64,000 nt of DNA, from positions 124,001 to 188,000 of the forward strand of contig NC_009515.1 of the NCBI RefSeq assembly GCF_000016525.1, in the 5' to 3' direction. This DNA is from Methanobrevibacter smithii ATCC 35061 (lineage in GTDB: Archaea > Methanobacteriota > Methanobacteria > Methanobacteriales > Methanobacteriaceae). The position numbers and the translations under genes were made by a program. This document shows positions 26,959 to 37,312 of the stretch, piece after piece. Within the stretch, counting starts at the first letter, position 1, and each line of letters begins with the position of its first letter. Below the pieces are notes generated by a model. The model saw only the letters and a program-made list of their open reading frames with translations, had not been told where the DNA came from and did no database searches.

Positions 26959-28380
26959 TAAATACTCCTCAATATCAGTATCCTTTAAAACTTTTTTTCT
27001 TAAAATTTTGTCAATACCCGTGCCGTACTGGGCTGCCTTTTTAGGTCTGTAAGCAATCTGCTTATCCAGTCCCAAATTGAAAGCCGTTTTTCTTAAAATA
27101 TTTTTGCGCAGCTTATCATCAGAACCTGAAATCTTATATCTGACCGGAATATTGAGGGCAAATTCAACAAGATTCTTATCTAAAAAAGGAAGACGCAGCT
27201 CAACGCCATTTGCCATTGAGCATGCATCATCACGTTCCAGATTAACATGATACATATTAGCCATATCATATCTTAATTCATCATCTAAAGTATTTTCCAT
27301 ATAGCTATTCAGATATCTGTTATAGCCCCCAAACAGCTCATCAGCACCCTGACCGGAAATAGCTACCTTAATATTATCTTCAACTATCATTTTAGAAGCA
27401 AGATAAACAGTCATTCCCACTCCAATCTTCATCAGATTGTTTTCACCAATTGCCTGAACAACATCTTTAAGACTGTCCTTTACAATACTTTCCGTAATGT
27501 CATGAACCTTTAGAGGAAGACCCAAATACTCGGCTACACACTTAGCTGCAACCACATCCTTGGAATCCTTTTTACCGACAGCATACAAAGTAACTTTAAG
27601 ATTTTTATTTAAAGATATTTCCCGAAGCAGCAAAGCTATCAAAGAGCTGTCAACACCTCCTGAAAATATTACTCCAACTTCATTCAAATCCTCAACCCTT
27701 TTTAAAACAGCCAGTTTAAGAAGCTTTTCAAGTTTTCTGTTGTCGGTTTCAAACCTCTTCTGGAAAATATCCGTTTTAGGAGGTATCTCTTCCCAGTTGT
27801 AAAGTATATGTCCCGGCTTTAATGTTTTGATATCTCCTTTCAAGCACTGTTTTGAAGAAGCAAAAGCATTATGTGTGTAAAATAAAGGTTTGACACCTAA
27901 AGGATCTCTTGAAACAGCCAAGTTAATGCCATCTGTAACAGCATAAGCATAATCCCCATCCAAAAGATTATTGACCTGAGTTACTGCTCTTAAAAGGTCA
28001 TCCTTATAATAAAAATCAATCAGATTAATTAATAACTCAGAATCAGAATTTATATTGTCATTTTTTGTCAGTTTAGCCAGCAAATTCTTTAGGGAAGAAT
28101 AATTATAAATCTCACCATTGAAAACCAGAGTCAGAGTGTTTTTAGCTATCGGCTGAGTATGGGAAGTTCTGTTTTCCAAATTATGGACAGCCAGCAGATT
28201 ATGGCCTAAACCTAAATAATAAGCGTTTTTATCATTGAAATCATTTAAATCAATACCTTTTTGTATTTTACCATCTAAAAATATTCCTGAAGCATCTTTT
28301 CCCCTATTTTTTGATGTTTTTAACATAGCTATTAAATCATCAGCTTTGAAATTACCTTGAAGACCAACTATTGAACACAT
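26953..28380 (-). CDS. asnB: Asparagine synthetase (glutamine-hydrolysing)
   Basis: The 475-residue protein has an N-terminal class II glutamine amidotransferase domain with Cys2 as nucleophile (MCSIVGLQGN, then NRGKDASGIF and NGEIYNY). A C-terminal synthetase domain carries the PP-loop GVIFSGGVDSSLIALLL and AISGQGADELFGGYNRY. It makes asparagine from aspartate, glutamine and ATP. The glutaminase part is slightly short compared with bacterial AsnB, as in other small archaeal members. It sits between the hsdS remnant and the CRISPR array and is read towards the former. Confidence 0.92.
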   Translation of the reverse strand: MCSIVGLQGNFKADDLIAMLKTSKNRGKDASGIFLDGKIQKGIDLNDFNDKNAYYLGLGHNLLAVHNLENRTSHTQPIAKNTLTLVFNGEIYNYSSLKNLLAKLTKNDNINSDSELLINLIDFYYKDDLLRAVTQVNNLLDGDYAYAVTDGINLAVSRDPLGVKPLFYTHNAFASSKQCLKGDIKTLKPGHILYNWEEIPPKTDIFQKRFETDNRKLEKLLKLAVLKRVEDLNEVGVIFSGGVDSSLIALLLREISLNKNLKVTLYAVGKKDSKDVVAAKCVAEYLGLPLKVHDITESIVKDSLKDVVQAIGENNLMKIGVGMTVYLASKMIVEDNIKVAISGQGADELFGGYNRYLNSYMENTLDDELRYDMANMYHVNLERDDACSMANGVELRLPFLDKNLVEFALNIPVRYKISGSDDKLRKNILRKTAFNLGLDKQIAYRPKKAAQYGTGIDKILRKKVLKDTDIEEYLK

Positions 28381-28501
28381 GATTTAATATTAAATTTTGG
28401 AGTTTAAAAAAATAATGATAGTACAAAGTAAACATTTGATTATTTCAATTCATAGTGCATTATTTTAACTGATTACATCCAAGTTTTTAAAAGATATTAA
28501 G

Positions 28502-31389
28502 ATTTAAATCCTATTATAGTCTTATTTTTAACAGTTGACCTAAGTTTATATAATTGTGCAAATCCAGCATTTCAATCCTATTATAGTCTTATTTTTAACA
28601 GATGATGTTTTATTGGAGAATGGATATGCAGTACAATTTCAATCCTATTATAGTCTTATTTTTAACCAGGTTATCATTTTCCATGATTACTTTATCATGT
28701 GTAATTTCAATCCTATTATAGTCTTATTTTTAACATTATATGATGCTGTAGACTTAAGATGACTTTCTTGATTTCAATCCTATTATAGTCTTATTTTTAA
28801 CACTCACAAAAGAAACAGTGATCCTTATATTGCTCAATTTCAATCCTATTATAGTCTTATTTTTAACTTGAATTAGAAATCACAGTTAAAGAAATACCTA
28901 CATTTCAATCCTATTATAGTCTTATTTTTAACTCCTATTTTGGACAATTTTGTTTTAATACCATCATTTCAATCCTATTATAGTCTTATTTTTAACATCA
29001 CCATCATACCATTTTCATTTATATGAATATTATTTCAATCCTATTATAGTCTTATTTTTAACCTACAAAAAACCATTCAAGCAATAAACCTGACTAATTT
29101 CAATCCTATTATAGTCTTATTTTTAACTATCTAAATCATTCCTTTTATAAATCACTTCACTGATATTTCAATCCTATTATAGTCTTATTTTTAACCTGTG
29201 TCGTTTAATAATAAATCATTTACGTAACTAAATTTCAATCCTATTATAGTCTTATTTTTAACCTAATACATCTGACATCATAAAAACACCTTTCATAATT
29301 TCAATCCTATTATAGTCTTATTTTTAACGACAGTTAAAACATTTGCCATTACAAATTATATATTATTTCAATCCTATTATAGTCTTATTTTTAACCCATA
29401 CATTATCATACCAGTAAACCAATTTGGATTTCAATCCTATTATAGTCTTATTTTTAACTTCCACACTATCAAATTTGTTGATTTTTTCCATTCTATTTCA
29501 ATCCTATTATAGTCTTATTTTTAACAAAAGTATACAAATAATCTGAAAACCATGGGTTCTATATTTCAATCCTATTATAGTCTTATTTTTAACATCTTCC
29601 TTTTTGATAACAAGATTTGTTTCCTCGTATTTCAATCCTATTATAGTCTTATTTTTAACACTGGTTTAAATGGTGCTGGAATATCTAATAATCCAATTTC
29701 AATCCTATTATAGTCTTATTTTTAACAATATATTTATATAGTAGACGGTATAAAGTAATATAATTTCAATCCTATTATAGTCTTATTTTTAACTTTGATG
29801 TAGTTCTTCTTCAGTTATGTTGAATGTGTATTTCAATCCTATTATAGTCTTATTTTTAACACATTCACCAACCTCAATTTCCATTTCAATAGTTTTATTT
29901 CAATCCTATTATAGTCTTATTTTTAACTGCTCCTGCAATCAAAATTAAAATCTTGTAAACTTCATTTCAATCCTATTATAGTCTTATTTTTAACCATCAC
30001 GTCTTAACATTCTAATGTCATCTTCACTCCAATTTCAATCCTATTATAGTCTTATTTTTAACTTACTAATATGGCCAATGGTGTTAAAAGTTTACAAGAT
30101 TTCAATCCTATTATAGTCTTATTTTTAACTTGTACATGCATTGTCCTGCATGTACTTTTAATGTTATTTCAATCCTATTATAGTCTTATTTTTAACTTTA
30201 GTTTATGATACTATGACCAGTGAATCCGACAGAATTTCAATCCTATTATAGTCTTATTTTTAACTAGTTGCAAAAGCTGTGGACACTGCAAGGTTAATTC
30301 TATTTCAATCCTATTATAGTCTTATTTTTAACACCTCCTTTGTAACCTACAGGGTCACGACTGCCAGATTTCAATCCTATTATAGTCTTATTTTTAACTA
30401 CTGAAAGGCATATCAGAATTAGTATCCAGTACATATTTCAATCCTATTATAGTCTTATTTTTAACCAATACAGTTGCCTTCTACAATCCCGTTTTTAGTT
30501 GATTTCAATCCTATTATAGTCTTATTTTTAACTAGGAAAAGCAATGGGAGCATTGTCTGATGTTAATATTTCAATCCTATTATAGTCTTATTTTTAACTG
30601 TATATGTGAATAATGCTTGTCCATTATTATTCGATTTCAATCCTATTATAGTCTTATTTTTAACATTCTAATTGCATTGCGTTAGGATAATCGCTAACCT
30701 GTATTTCAATCCTATTATAGTCTTATTTTTAACTATTAATAAATCTTGTACTATTACTCATTGTCATAAATTTCAATCCTATTATAGTCTTATTTTTAAC
30801 TCTAAAATCAGTGTATCCTGGTTCTTCATAGTAATTTCAATCCTATTATAGTCTTATTTTTAACCAAAGGTATCTGTGATGGATTTACTAATCATTTCCA
30901 TTTCAATCCTATTATAGTCTTATTTTTAACAGTTGCAGTAGTATAAGTAGAAGTTCCTTTATACGAATTTCAATCCTATTATAGTCTTATTTTTAACTTG
31001 GTTACAAACAAGGTAAAGTTTTTCTACCTTTATTTCAATCCTATTATAGTCTTATTTTTAACTTTAGTAGTAGAAATAAGAAAAACTGAAAAAGTAAAAT
31101 TTCAATCCTATTATAGTCTTATTTTTAACATTTAGATATTATGATGTTAATGCGGAAGTATGGTAATTTCAATCCTATTATAGTCTTATTTTTAACATTC
31201 CTGCATATAGTACAATTACTGGAGTTAAATTTCAATCCTATTATAGTCTTATTTTTAACATCGCAGTGCTTGTAGCAATTATTGGTTTCGTATATTTCAA
31301 TCCTATTATAGTCTTATTTTTAACAAGTAGTGTTGAATTTACATGGTACAAGTAATACATTTCAATCCTATTATAGTCTTATTTTTAAC
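28502..31389 (-). CRISPR. CRISPR array, 44 repeats of 31 bp and 43 spacers
   Basis: On the minus strand the repeat begins GTTAAAAATAAGACT and ends AGGATTGAAAT. By hand count there are 44 copies, starting at 28502, 28569, 28636, 28704 and so on to 31359. Spacers are about 34-38 bp. All inner copies read alike; the one at 28502 has an A for C, so this is the old, trailing end, and the leader is on the right beside cas2. Transcription is leftwards, and Cas6 cutting should leave the 8-nt tag ATTGAAAT on each crRNA, as in other I-B systems. One spacer (about 30130-30165) contains a 9-bp hairpin. Protospacer origins cannot be told here. Confidence 0.98.
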
Positions 31390-31731
31390 AGGCCACATTT
31401 TTTCTCAAAACGGGCAAAACCAATTTATAATTTATTTATTCATGCACTTAAATTTGTTGATTATAAAAAATGTTTTTTATTTATATGTATCAACAAAGAA
31501 GACAAAATAATTGAAAATAAAAAATAAAACTTAGAAATTTATAAAATAAAATATCAACCTATTTAAAAGAGAAGTATCCCATTTAAATAAATAAAACTTA
31601 AAAAAATAATCAAAAAATAAAATTTTTTAAATAGCTAAAAAATAATCAAAAAATAAAACATGTGATAAACAAAGCTTTTAAAATTTATTTTATCAAATTT
31701 AACAGTTTAAATAAAATTAAAAATATCAAAT
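31390..31731 (-). promoter_or_regulatory. CRISPR leader
   Basis: The 342-bp A+T-rich gap between the newest repeat and cas2 is the leader. It holds a TATA-like element (31537-31546, minus strand) for pre-crRNA and two identical 22-bp direct repeats (31601-31622 and 31637-31658), 36 bp apart. No protein gene is supported. Confidence 0.75.
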
Positions 31732-31995
31732 TTATAAAATTTCATCGATAGGTGCTTTTTCAATACCTAAAACCTCACGATTCATCACATCAGCCATTCT
31801 TAATTTATAAATTATAACTGAATCAACCTCTGTATCAATTATTTTCATTAAACCATCATGAATTATCTTAAACTCGCTTTCACTAGCTTCTCCTTCAAAA
31901 ACAGAATTTTGAATCCAAAAGAGGTACTGCCTTAAAAATGACTTTACTTTATTGACCCGCTCAACCTTAATATCATAAACTATAATTACATACAT
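31732..31995 (-). CDS. cas2: CRISPR-associated endonuclease Cas2
   Basis: The 87-residue protein begins MYVIIVYDIKVERVNKVKSF, the Cas2 ferredoxin-like strand with Asp8 at the metal site, and continues FWIQNSVFEGEASESEF. Cas2 is the structural dimer that links two Cas1 dimers in the spacer-insertion complex. Length is typical of type I Cas2. It follows cas1 after 4 bp and lies directly beside the leader. Confidence 0.95.
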   Translation of the reverse strand: MYVIIVYDIKVERVNKVKSFLRQYLFWIQNSVFEGEASESEFKIIHDGLMKIIDTEVDSVIIYKLRMADVMNREVLGIEKAPIDEIL

Positions 31996-31999
31996 AAAG

Positions 32000-32968
32000 T
32001 CACCACCAGCTTACGAATGGATCATATTTTTCAATGCCTAAAATATGTTTTTTAAGTTTATATGCTTCTAATCGGATTAATCTTTGGTAAGAAACATTTT
32101 TCTTTAATTTTTTATGTTTAATCGTTTTTTCAAGTCGTTTATTGTATTCTTTTATGAATTTATTTCGTCCTTTATCATTTAAAAGACAACAGTTTAAATC
32201 TTCATTAAAATCTTTTTTAGACAACATTCTTTTGTTAACCATATAAAAAATCAACCTATCAACAAAAATCGGCTTAAAAATTTCACTAAGATCCAAAGAT
32301 AGTGAAAATCTTCTTTCAGAAGGTTCATGAAGATAAGATATTGTAGGATTTAATTGTGTATTATACAATTCTGTCAAAACTGTAGAATACATCATTGAAT
32401 TTCCAAAGCTAATTAAAGAATTTATCATATTTTTAGGAGGTTGTCTGGATCTGCCTTCCATTTTAAAATCATCGGGAAGAATTTCATCAAATTTAGAATA
32501 ATATTCCGAGCGAATCCTACCTTCAATATTCATTATTTCAGTTATTTTATTTGTTGAATTTAACTCTGATAATGTTTCTTTAATATTGTTTTCAATTTTA
32601 TAATATGCTAAAACCTTTAAAATATTATTTGCTGCTCCTTCAACAAATAATTTAGCTAACTCCAACCTTTTTTGAATATTTAAATAATAATCTGCCTGTT
32701 TTACTAACAAATCACCAGACAATAATGTTTCACGAGGATAATAAGATCCGCTATAAAAACCATAATAATTGAAAAAATGAATAGGAACTCCATTTTTAGA
32801 TAAAAGACTCATTACCTGTGAAGAAAATGTTATCTGACCATATGCATAAATTGAATATACTTTATTGATTGGGATTGGTTTTTTACCTTTTTCATTGACA
32901 AAATAAATAGTATTTTCTTTCCTTTTAAGAATCCCTTCAGACAGGATATAATAATTCTTTTTTGACAT
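32000..32968 (-). CDS. cas1: CRISPR-associated endonuclease Cas1
   Basis: Cas1 is the spacer integrase. The 322-residue protein carries the expected acid and histidine residues: MNIEGRIRSEYYSKF (Glu), YLHEPSERRFSLSLDLSEIF (His and acidic residues) and a helical C-terminal domain with VDRLIFYMVNKRM. The ATG at 32968 (MSKKNYYIL) is chosen because GAGGTG lies 9 nt upstream; a longer reading from 32995 would overlap cas4. It is grouped with cas4 and cas2 as the adaptation module of a type I-B locus. Confidence 0.95.
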   Translation of the reverse strand: MSKKNYYILSEGILKRKENTIYFVNEKGKKPIPINKVYSIYAYGQITFSSQVMSLLSKNGVPIHFFNYYGFYSGSYYPRETLLSGDLLVKQADYYLNIQKRLELAKLFVEGAANNILKVLAYYKIENNIKETLSELNSTNKITEIMNIEGRIRSEYYSKFDEILPDDFKMEGRSRQPPKNMINSLISFGNSMMYSTVLTELYNTQLNPTISYLHEPSERRFSLSLDLSEIFKPIFVDRLIFYMVNKRMLSKKDFNEDLNCCLLNDKGRNKFIKEYNKRLEKTIKHKKLKKNVSYQRLIRLEAYKLKKHILGIEKYDPFVSWW

Positions 32969-32982
32969 TTTAAAAAACACCT

Positions 32983-33489
32983 CTATGAAAAACAAAACTC
33001 AAAATAAGCACATTTACTGCAAATTCTTTTCTTTTTAGGTTTTGGCATCGAACTATCAACAATATTTTTGATATTGTCAATTATTTCAAATAAATCTCGC
33101 TCTTTTTCTTTTGTTAAAGTAATTTTCTTCTTTTTGCGACTATCTGGATAATTTAAAAAACCTACAACATTTTTTATATCTTTTTCATGTTTTAAATAAA
33201 ACATATAATATAAAAGTTGATATTCATTAGCTAAATTCATTTTTTGTGACTTTTTTACTTCATGAATTTCAACAGAATCAGTTATTTTAATAAAATCTAC
33301 ATTAATTAAGTTATCAATAAGAAAATCTTTTTCTCTTTTAAAACTAGTTTCATGTAAAAATTTACCTAACTTGACATTCTCATGCTCATCTTCTAATTGG
33401 ATATTATGAGAAAATAACCATAGTTTAGTTTTACATATGAAATAGTAATTAATTTGAGTTCCATTAATTTTAGAAATCATAAAATTCAT
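32983..33489 (-). CDS. cas4: CRISPR-associated exonuclease Cas4
   Basis: The 168-residue protein is a RecB-like nuclease. It has FICKTKLWLF (first cluster Cys near residue 19), a metal-binding Asp followed by HEVKKSQKM (the ExK motif) and the C-terminal cysteine group CSKCAYFEFC that completes the 4Fe-4S site. Cas4 trims prespacers and helps choose the adjacent motif and orientation. The ATG directly follows the cas3 stop (TAAATG), which indicates translational coupling. Confidence 0.93.
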   Translation of the reverse strand: MNFMISKINGTQINYYFICKTKLWLFSHNIQLEDEHENVKLGKFLHETSFKREKDFLIDNLINVDFIKITDSVEIHEVKKSQKMNLANEYQLLYYMFYLKHEKDIKNVVGFLNYPDSRKKKKITLTKEKERDLFEIIDNIKNIVDSSMPKPKKKRICSKCAYFEFCFS

Positions 33490-35694
33490 TTATAAAATTG
33501 TGGATTCTTCATCCGAAAGTTTTAATCCCAATTCCGAATCATATTTTACATCGATAAAGTAAGTATTGCTATTACAATCAAATTCAACATTATTATCCTT
33601 TTGAAGTTTAAAAAATTGACCTTTACTAATTGACAAACAATAACTCATAGATTTATAATATCGTTTATTATTTATTTCATCCAAATATTCTTCCCTAAAT
33701 TTTTGAGGAACAACCTCATAAGAATCAAAAAGATTATAAAAATCATTATCTTTATTAAAATTTATAAAAGGGACAATATTTTTTAATAACCTGTTAAAAG
33801 AGAGTTTTACTTCATCAAAAGTTTCTTGATTTTTTGAATCATAACCCTCACTGTATACATGATCAATAATCTCTTGAATTTTACTTTCTGGTAAAATATC
33901 AAAATTATTTAAAACATCTAATGTTTTATTAACCAAATTTTGATTATAAATATATTTATCATTATCAGACCCTATTTTAAAAATATTAACCTGTTTAATA
34001 ATATCATCTTTCCATCCTCTGCGATTAACCCTACCAAATCTTTGAATTAATGCATCCAATGGAGCTGGCTCAGAATATAAAACATCATAATCAATATCTA
34101 AAGAAACTTCAATAGCTTGAGTACCTATTAACAGATTTAAATTATCTAAATTTTTTTCTATTCTTTCCCTATCTTTTAATATAAATCTACTATGTAATAA
34201 TGCAGAATTATCCACATCCTTTTCCTTAAACCATTCATAAATAAATTGGGCTTTATCCACAGTATTGCAGACAATCAATACTTTTTTACCAGAATTTATA
34301 TCATTTAATATTTTATCGCAACAATTCTCAATACAATTATTAATTATATTAACTTTATGGCGAGTAAATGAATCTAATTCTTTTGAATCTAAAGATATGA
34401 AATTAGAAATATCCAATTCCTTAGAAAAAAGATTTTTTAAAAAAGACGGAAGTGTAGCAGACATGATAAAAATATCTACATCAAATTTACTTTTTAAAAT
34501 TTTAAGAGATTCTAATAACAAACAAGTGACTCTAGCATCATATGCATGAATTTCATCTAAAATTAATAAACTGTTTGTTAATTCAGATAATCCCATTTCA
34601 AAACCTTTAACTCCAAAAAAGAATTTAATAAGTTGAAAAGGTGTTAAAATTTTATAAGGCCTATATATTTTCTTTGTTAAATTTTGAATTCTTTTAGTTT
34701 CAAAGTTAGACTCATCATAATCTCCAGACTCAACAGATTTATAAATAAAATAAGATGCTTTACCATGAGAAATGCCTACTAATTCATCAGAGCCCAAATC
34801 TTTGACTAATCTATTATACATAGCATTTATGCTTGCAGTAAACGGCAAAACATAAAAAATCCTTTTAGAAAAATTATCAGTCTGATTATTATCCGCCCAT
34901 AAAAAAGAAGCTTCTGTTTTACCACTACCAGTTGGGGCTATTAAGAAACTACTTCCTTTTGTTTTAGAAGCTATCAGTTGTGTTTTTCTTAATGAATCAA
35001 AAGTATATAAATCTCCATTTTTTACTGCTGAAAGTATTTCATATTTAGATCCTGAAGCTAAATAATCACAAGCATTCATAAAACCTTTTAAAAAATAACC
35101 ATAAATACCATGTAATTCATTATAATTACCTATCTTAAAATCTTTAAAATAATTAAGCACTGTTTGATTATAAACACTTCTTAAATCTTCAAAAGAAATA
35201 TTATTAGGCGTTTTTAATTTATATCCCAAATATTTTTCGCTCAATTTTGGAACTAAATTTAAATAAGATATTAACTCATCAAAATTAGGTTTTAACTCAA
35301 ATAATTTTTCGTCAAAAACACGTTTAGCTTCTTTATTTTTTATTTGATAATCTTTCCTTAACTTTTTAACATCTTTATGGTGAGTTATAATTGTTAAACC
35401 AATTGCATTTATTGTAACTTCTGGAAAAATATCATTTAAAGAAATAATAAAACATGCAGATAGTATTTCATGCCTATATCCCCAATAATTATTTGAATTT
35501 AAAGAATTTTGAAAACCTACTGCTGCTTTACCAAAATCGTGGAAAAATAAAATATAAAAAAGATGTTCCCAAAAATCAGGAACACCACATATTTTAGGAA
35601 CATCAGGATAACATTCTTTAATACATTTAAAAACTTTTAAAGTATTTTCCGTATGCTCCATTAATGTTTCATTAGGTTTAGCTAAAATAACCAT
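33490..35694 (-). CDS. cas3: CRISPR-associated helicase-nuclease Cas3 (HD and helicase domains)
   Basis: Cas3 is recruited by Cascade to unwind and degrade target DNA. The 734-residue protein has the HD nuclease domain first (His14, then FFHDFGKAAVGF with His52-Asp53 and ITHHKDV). An SF2 helicase follows, with IAPTGSGKTEASF (Walker A), ILDEIHAYD (DEIH box), FIMSATLPSF, LLIGTQAIEVSLDID and LIQRFGRVNRRG. All key residues are present, so the interference step looks functional. It follows cas5 after 8 bp and is coupled to cas4. Confidence 0.95.
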   Translation of the reverse strand: MVILAKPNETLMEHTENTLKVFKCIKECYPDVPKICGVPDFWEHLFYILFFHDFGKAAVGFQNSLNSNNYWGYRHEILSACFIISLNDIFPEVTINAIGLTIITHHKDVKKLRKDYQIKNKEAKRVFDEKLFELKPNFDELISYLNLVPKLSEKYLGYKLKTPNNISFEDLRSVYNQTVLNYFKDFKIGNYNELHGIYGYFLKGFMNACDYLASGSKYEILSAVKNGDLYTFDSLRKTQLIASKTKGSSFLIAPTGSGKTEASFLWADNNQTDNFSKRIFYVLPFTASINAMYNRLVKDLGSDELVGISHGKASYFIYKSVESGDYDESNFETKRIQNLTKKIYRPYKILTPFQLIKFFFGVKGFEMGLSELTNSLLILDEIHAYDARVTCLLLESLKILKSKFDVDIFIMSATLPSFLKNLFSKELDISNFISLDSKELDSFTRHKVNIINNCIENCCDKILNDINSGKKVLIVCNTVDKAQFIYEWFKEKDVDNSALLHSRFILKDRERIEKNLDNLNLLIGTQAIEVSLDIDYDVLYSEPAPLDALIQRFGRVNRRGWKDDIIKQVNIFKIGSDNDKYIYNQNLVNKTLDVLNNFDILPESKIQEIIDHVYSEGYDSKNQETFDEVKLSFNRLLKNIVPFINFNKDNDFYNLFDSYEVVPQKFREEYLDEINNKRYYKSMSYCLSISKGQFFKLQKDNNVEFDCNSNTYFIDVKYDSELGLKLSDEESTIL

Positions 35695-35702
35695 AATATA
35701 AC

Positions 35703-36323
35703 CTACTTATGAATCCAAACTCCCCAATTTAACTCAGAATCAAAATAACAATCACCAGAATAATCAAAAAATTGATTCATCAATAGATATGGTTTGGTTC
35801 CAATTGCTTTTCTAGGAATTGAATCTGAAAAATGTGTAGGTAATGCTTGAATAATTCCAAATGCACCTTCAATACCAAATGGTAAAATTGTTTTACCTAA
35901 CTTAACATTATTCTTTTTTTCCATCTTAATTTCTTTAATTTCACTAATAATAGCTAAATCTGAAGATCTTCCAAGTAAAATTGGATATGTTGGATTTTTA
36001 AAATATTTTTTAAATTTCAAATCATCAGTATATAAATATAAACTAGGATTAAATAGAAACTCTCTTTTAGCTACATTAGATTTGTTTCCTTTTAATCCTT
36101 TTAATTCATAAATTGTCTCTAAATCTACTGCTTTTGCATCATAATCAAAAACAAAACCAACATTTGTTTCATCAGGAGTAACTAACTCCCCTTTAGCAGC
36201 AGACAATAATCCATAAATTGTACTTAAAGGAGGAACTGGCAATGTTGGCTGAAATCCACTTATAAATGCAGGATATCTAAATGAAGCAGTCCACCCCTCA
36301 ATTAAAATCCTTAAATATTTCAT
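35703..36323 (-). CDS. cas5: Cas5, type I-B Cascade subunit
   Basis: The 206-residue protein opens MKYLRILIEGWTASFRYPAF and continues PTLPVPPLSTIYGLLSAAKG, the typical Cas5 RAMP start in the I-B/Tneap group. Cas5 binds the 5' tag of the crRNA and caps the Cas7 filament next to Cas8. It is shorter than some relatives but appears whole. The ATG at 36323 immediately follows the cas7 stop with no spacing. Confidence 0.9.
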   Translation of the reverse strand: MKYLRILIEGWTASFRYPAFISGFQPTLPVPPLSTIYGLLSAAKGELVTPDETNVGFVFDYDAKAVDLETIYELKGLKGNKSNVAKREFLFNPSLYLYTDDLKFKKYFKNPTYPILLGRSSDLAIISEIKEIKMEKKNNVKLGKTILPFGIEGAFGIIQALPTHFSDSIPRKAIGTKPYLLMNQFFDYSGDCYFDSELNWGVWIHK

Positions 36324-37310
36324 TTAAATCAACTTAGGAATTTCATCAGAAAATTTATCAGTTATCTCTTTAATAGTTCCAATATGAACATTTTCTTTAT
36401 TTTTAGCATATTCAATTATTTTATCTTGAGTATCTTTTAAAAATCCTGTTCTAACACCAATGAAAATATCTGATTTAATAATATCAGAATAATCTGAAAT
36501 TACTTCATCTAAAGCATTCAAATCAAATATAAGTTCTCCTTTTTCTTCACGGACAATATTCATGAAAATATGATTCCCACCATCAATAGCAGCAAGAACT
36601 ATTATTTTTGGAGTTACATCTGTTAAATGGGATGCGGATTTAGCTCCTCCAGACAAATAAGGTAATGCATTAATAATATCTTGTGTACGTTTAATTCTAA
36701 TGTCTTTATCCATTATCCATTTATCTTCTTCGTGTTCCAATCCTTTTTCTTCAGCTAATTTCAATAAATCAGCAGACATATTTTTATATCCTGTTTTTTC
36801 ACTTTCGGAAAATATTCCAACAGCCCCTAAATCAATTGAAAAAATACCTTTTAAAATATTTGAATAAAATTCATGTTCATAAGGAACAGGATCTCCTTCA
36901 TGACGAGACATTACTCCAAAATCTTCAGTTGGATTCTGACCAATTACTGCAATTAGAGGTGAATTTTTTAAAGGAGAAATTCTTGTAACAGTTCCTCCTT
37001 CTTTTTTAGACATAGCCCTCATATATCCAAAAACATCATCATCAGGATATTCAATAGGATTAGCACTTGTGAACGCAATCTTTTTTTCACGACTAATAGG
37101 AGACATTTCCCAATCAAATTTATCTTCCAAAGTTTCTCTCCACCAATACCTTAAAGCTTGACCAGAAACATAAGGATACCTAGTCATTCCTTTTCTAATA
37201 GTTTTAACTCTAACAATATTATCTGTTCTATCTCCAGCATCAGATCCTGCATTATTAAGCGCAGAATGAGGTGCATCAATTAACATTAAACCTACAACAT
37301 TATTTGTCAT
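36324..37310 (-). CDS. cas7: Cas7 (Cst2/DevR family), Cascade backbone
   Basis: The 328-residue protein matches the Cas7/Cst2 family: LMLIDAPHSALNNAGSD, RTDNIVRVKTIRKG, YPYVSGQALRYWWRE, then ISPLKNSPLIAVI and VMSRHEGDPVPYEHEFY. Several Cas7 copies form the helical backbone on the crRNA spacer. The cas8b stop lies 2 bp upstream and cas5 starts directly after it, so these three are made as one set. Confidence 0.93.
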   Translation of the reverse strand: MTNNVVGLMLIDAPHSALNNAGSDAGDRTDNIVRVKTIRKGMTRYPYVSGQALRYWWRETLEDKFDWEMSPISREKKIAFTSANPIEYPDDDVFGYMRAMSKKEGGTVTRISPLKNSPLIAVIGQNPTEDFGVMSRHEGDPVPYEHEFYSNILKGIFSIDLGAVGIFSESEKTGYKNMSADLLKLAEEKGLEHEEDKWIMDKDIRIKRTQDIINALPYLSGGAKSASHLTDVTPKIIVLAAIDGGNHIFMNIVREEKGELIFDLNALDEVISDYSDIIKSDIFIGVRTGFLKDTQDKIIEYAKNKENVHIGTIKEITDKFSDEIPKLI

Positions 37311-37312
37311 TT

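Noticed and set aside
28556-28762. Open frame running through CRISPR repeats
   Set aside because: It is the translation of repeat and spacer units and has no ribosome binding site.
29881-29891. Extra repeat-like CATTTCAAT inside a spacer
   Set aside because: Only about 10 bp match and the true repeat begins at 29897, so it is not a partial repeat unit.
31330-31527. Open frame from the last repeat into the leader
   Set aside because: It overlaps the repeat and the leader, has no coding character and reads against the array.
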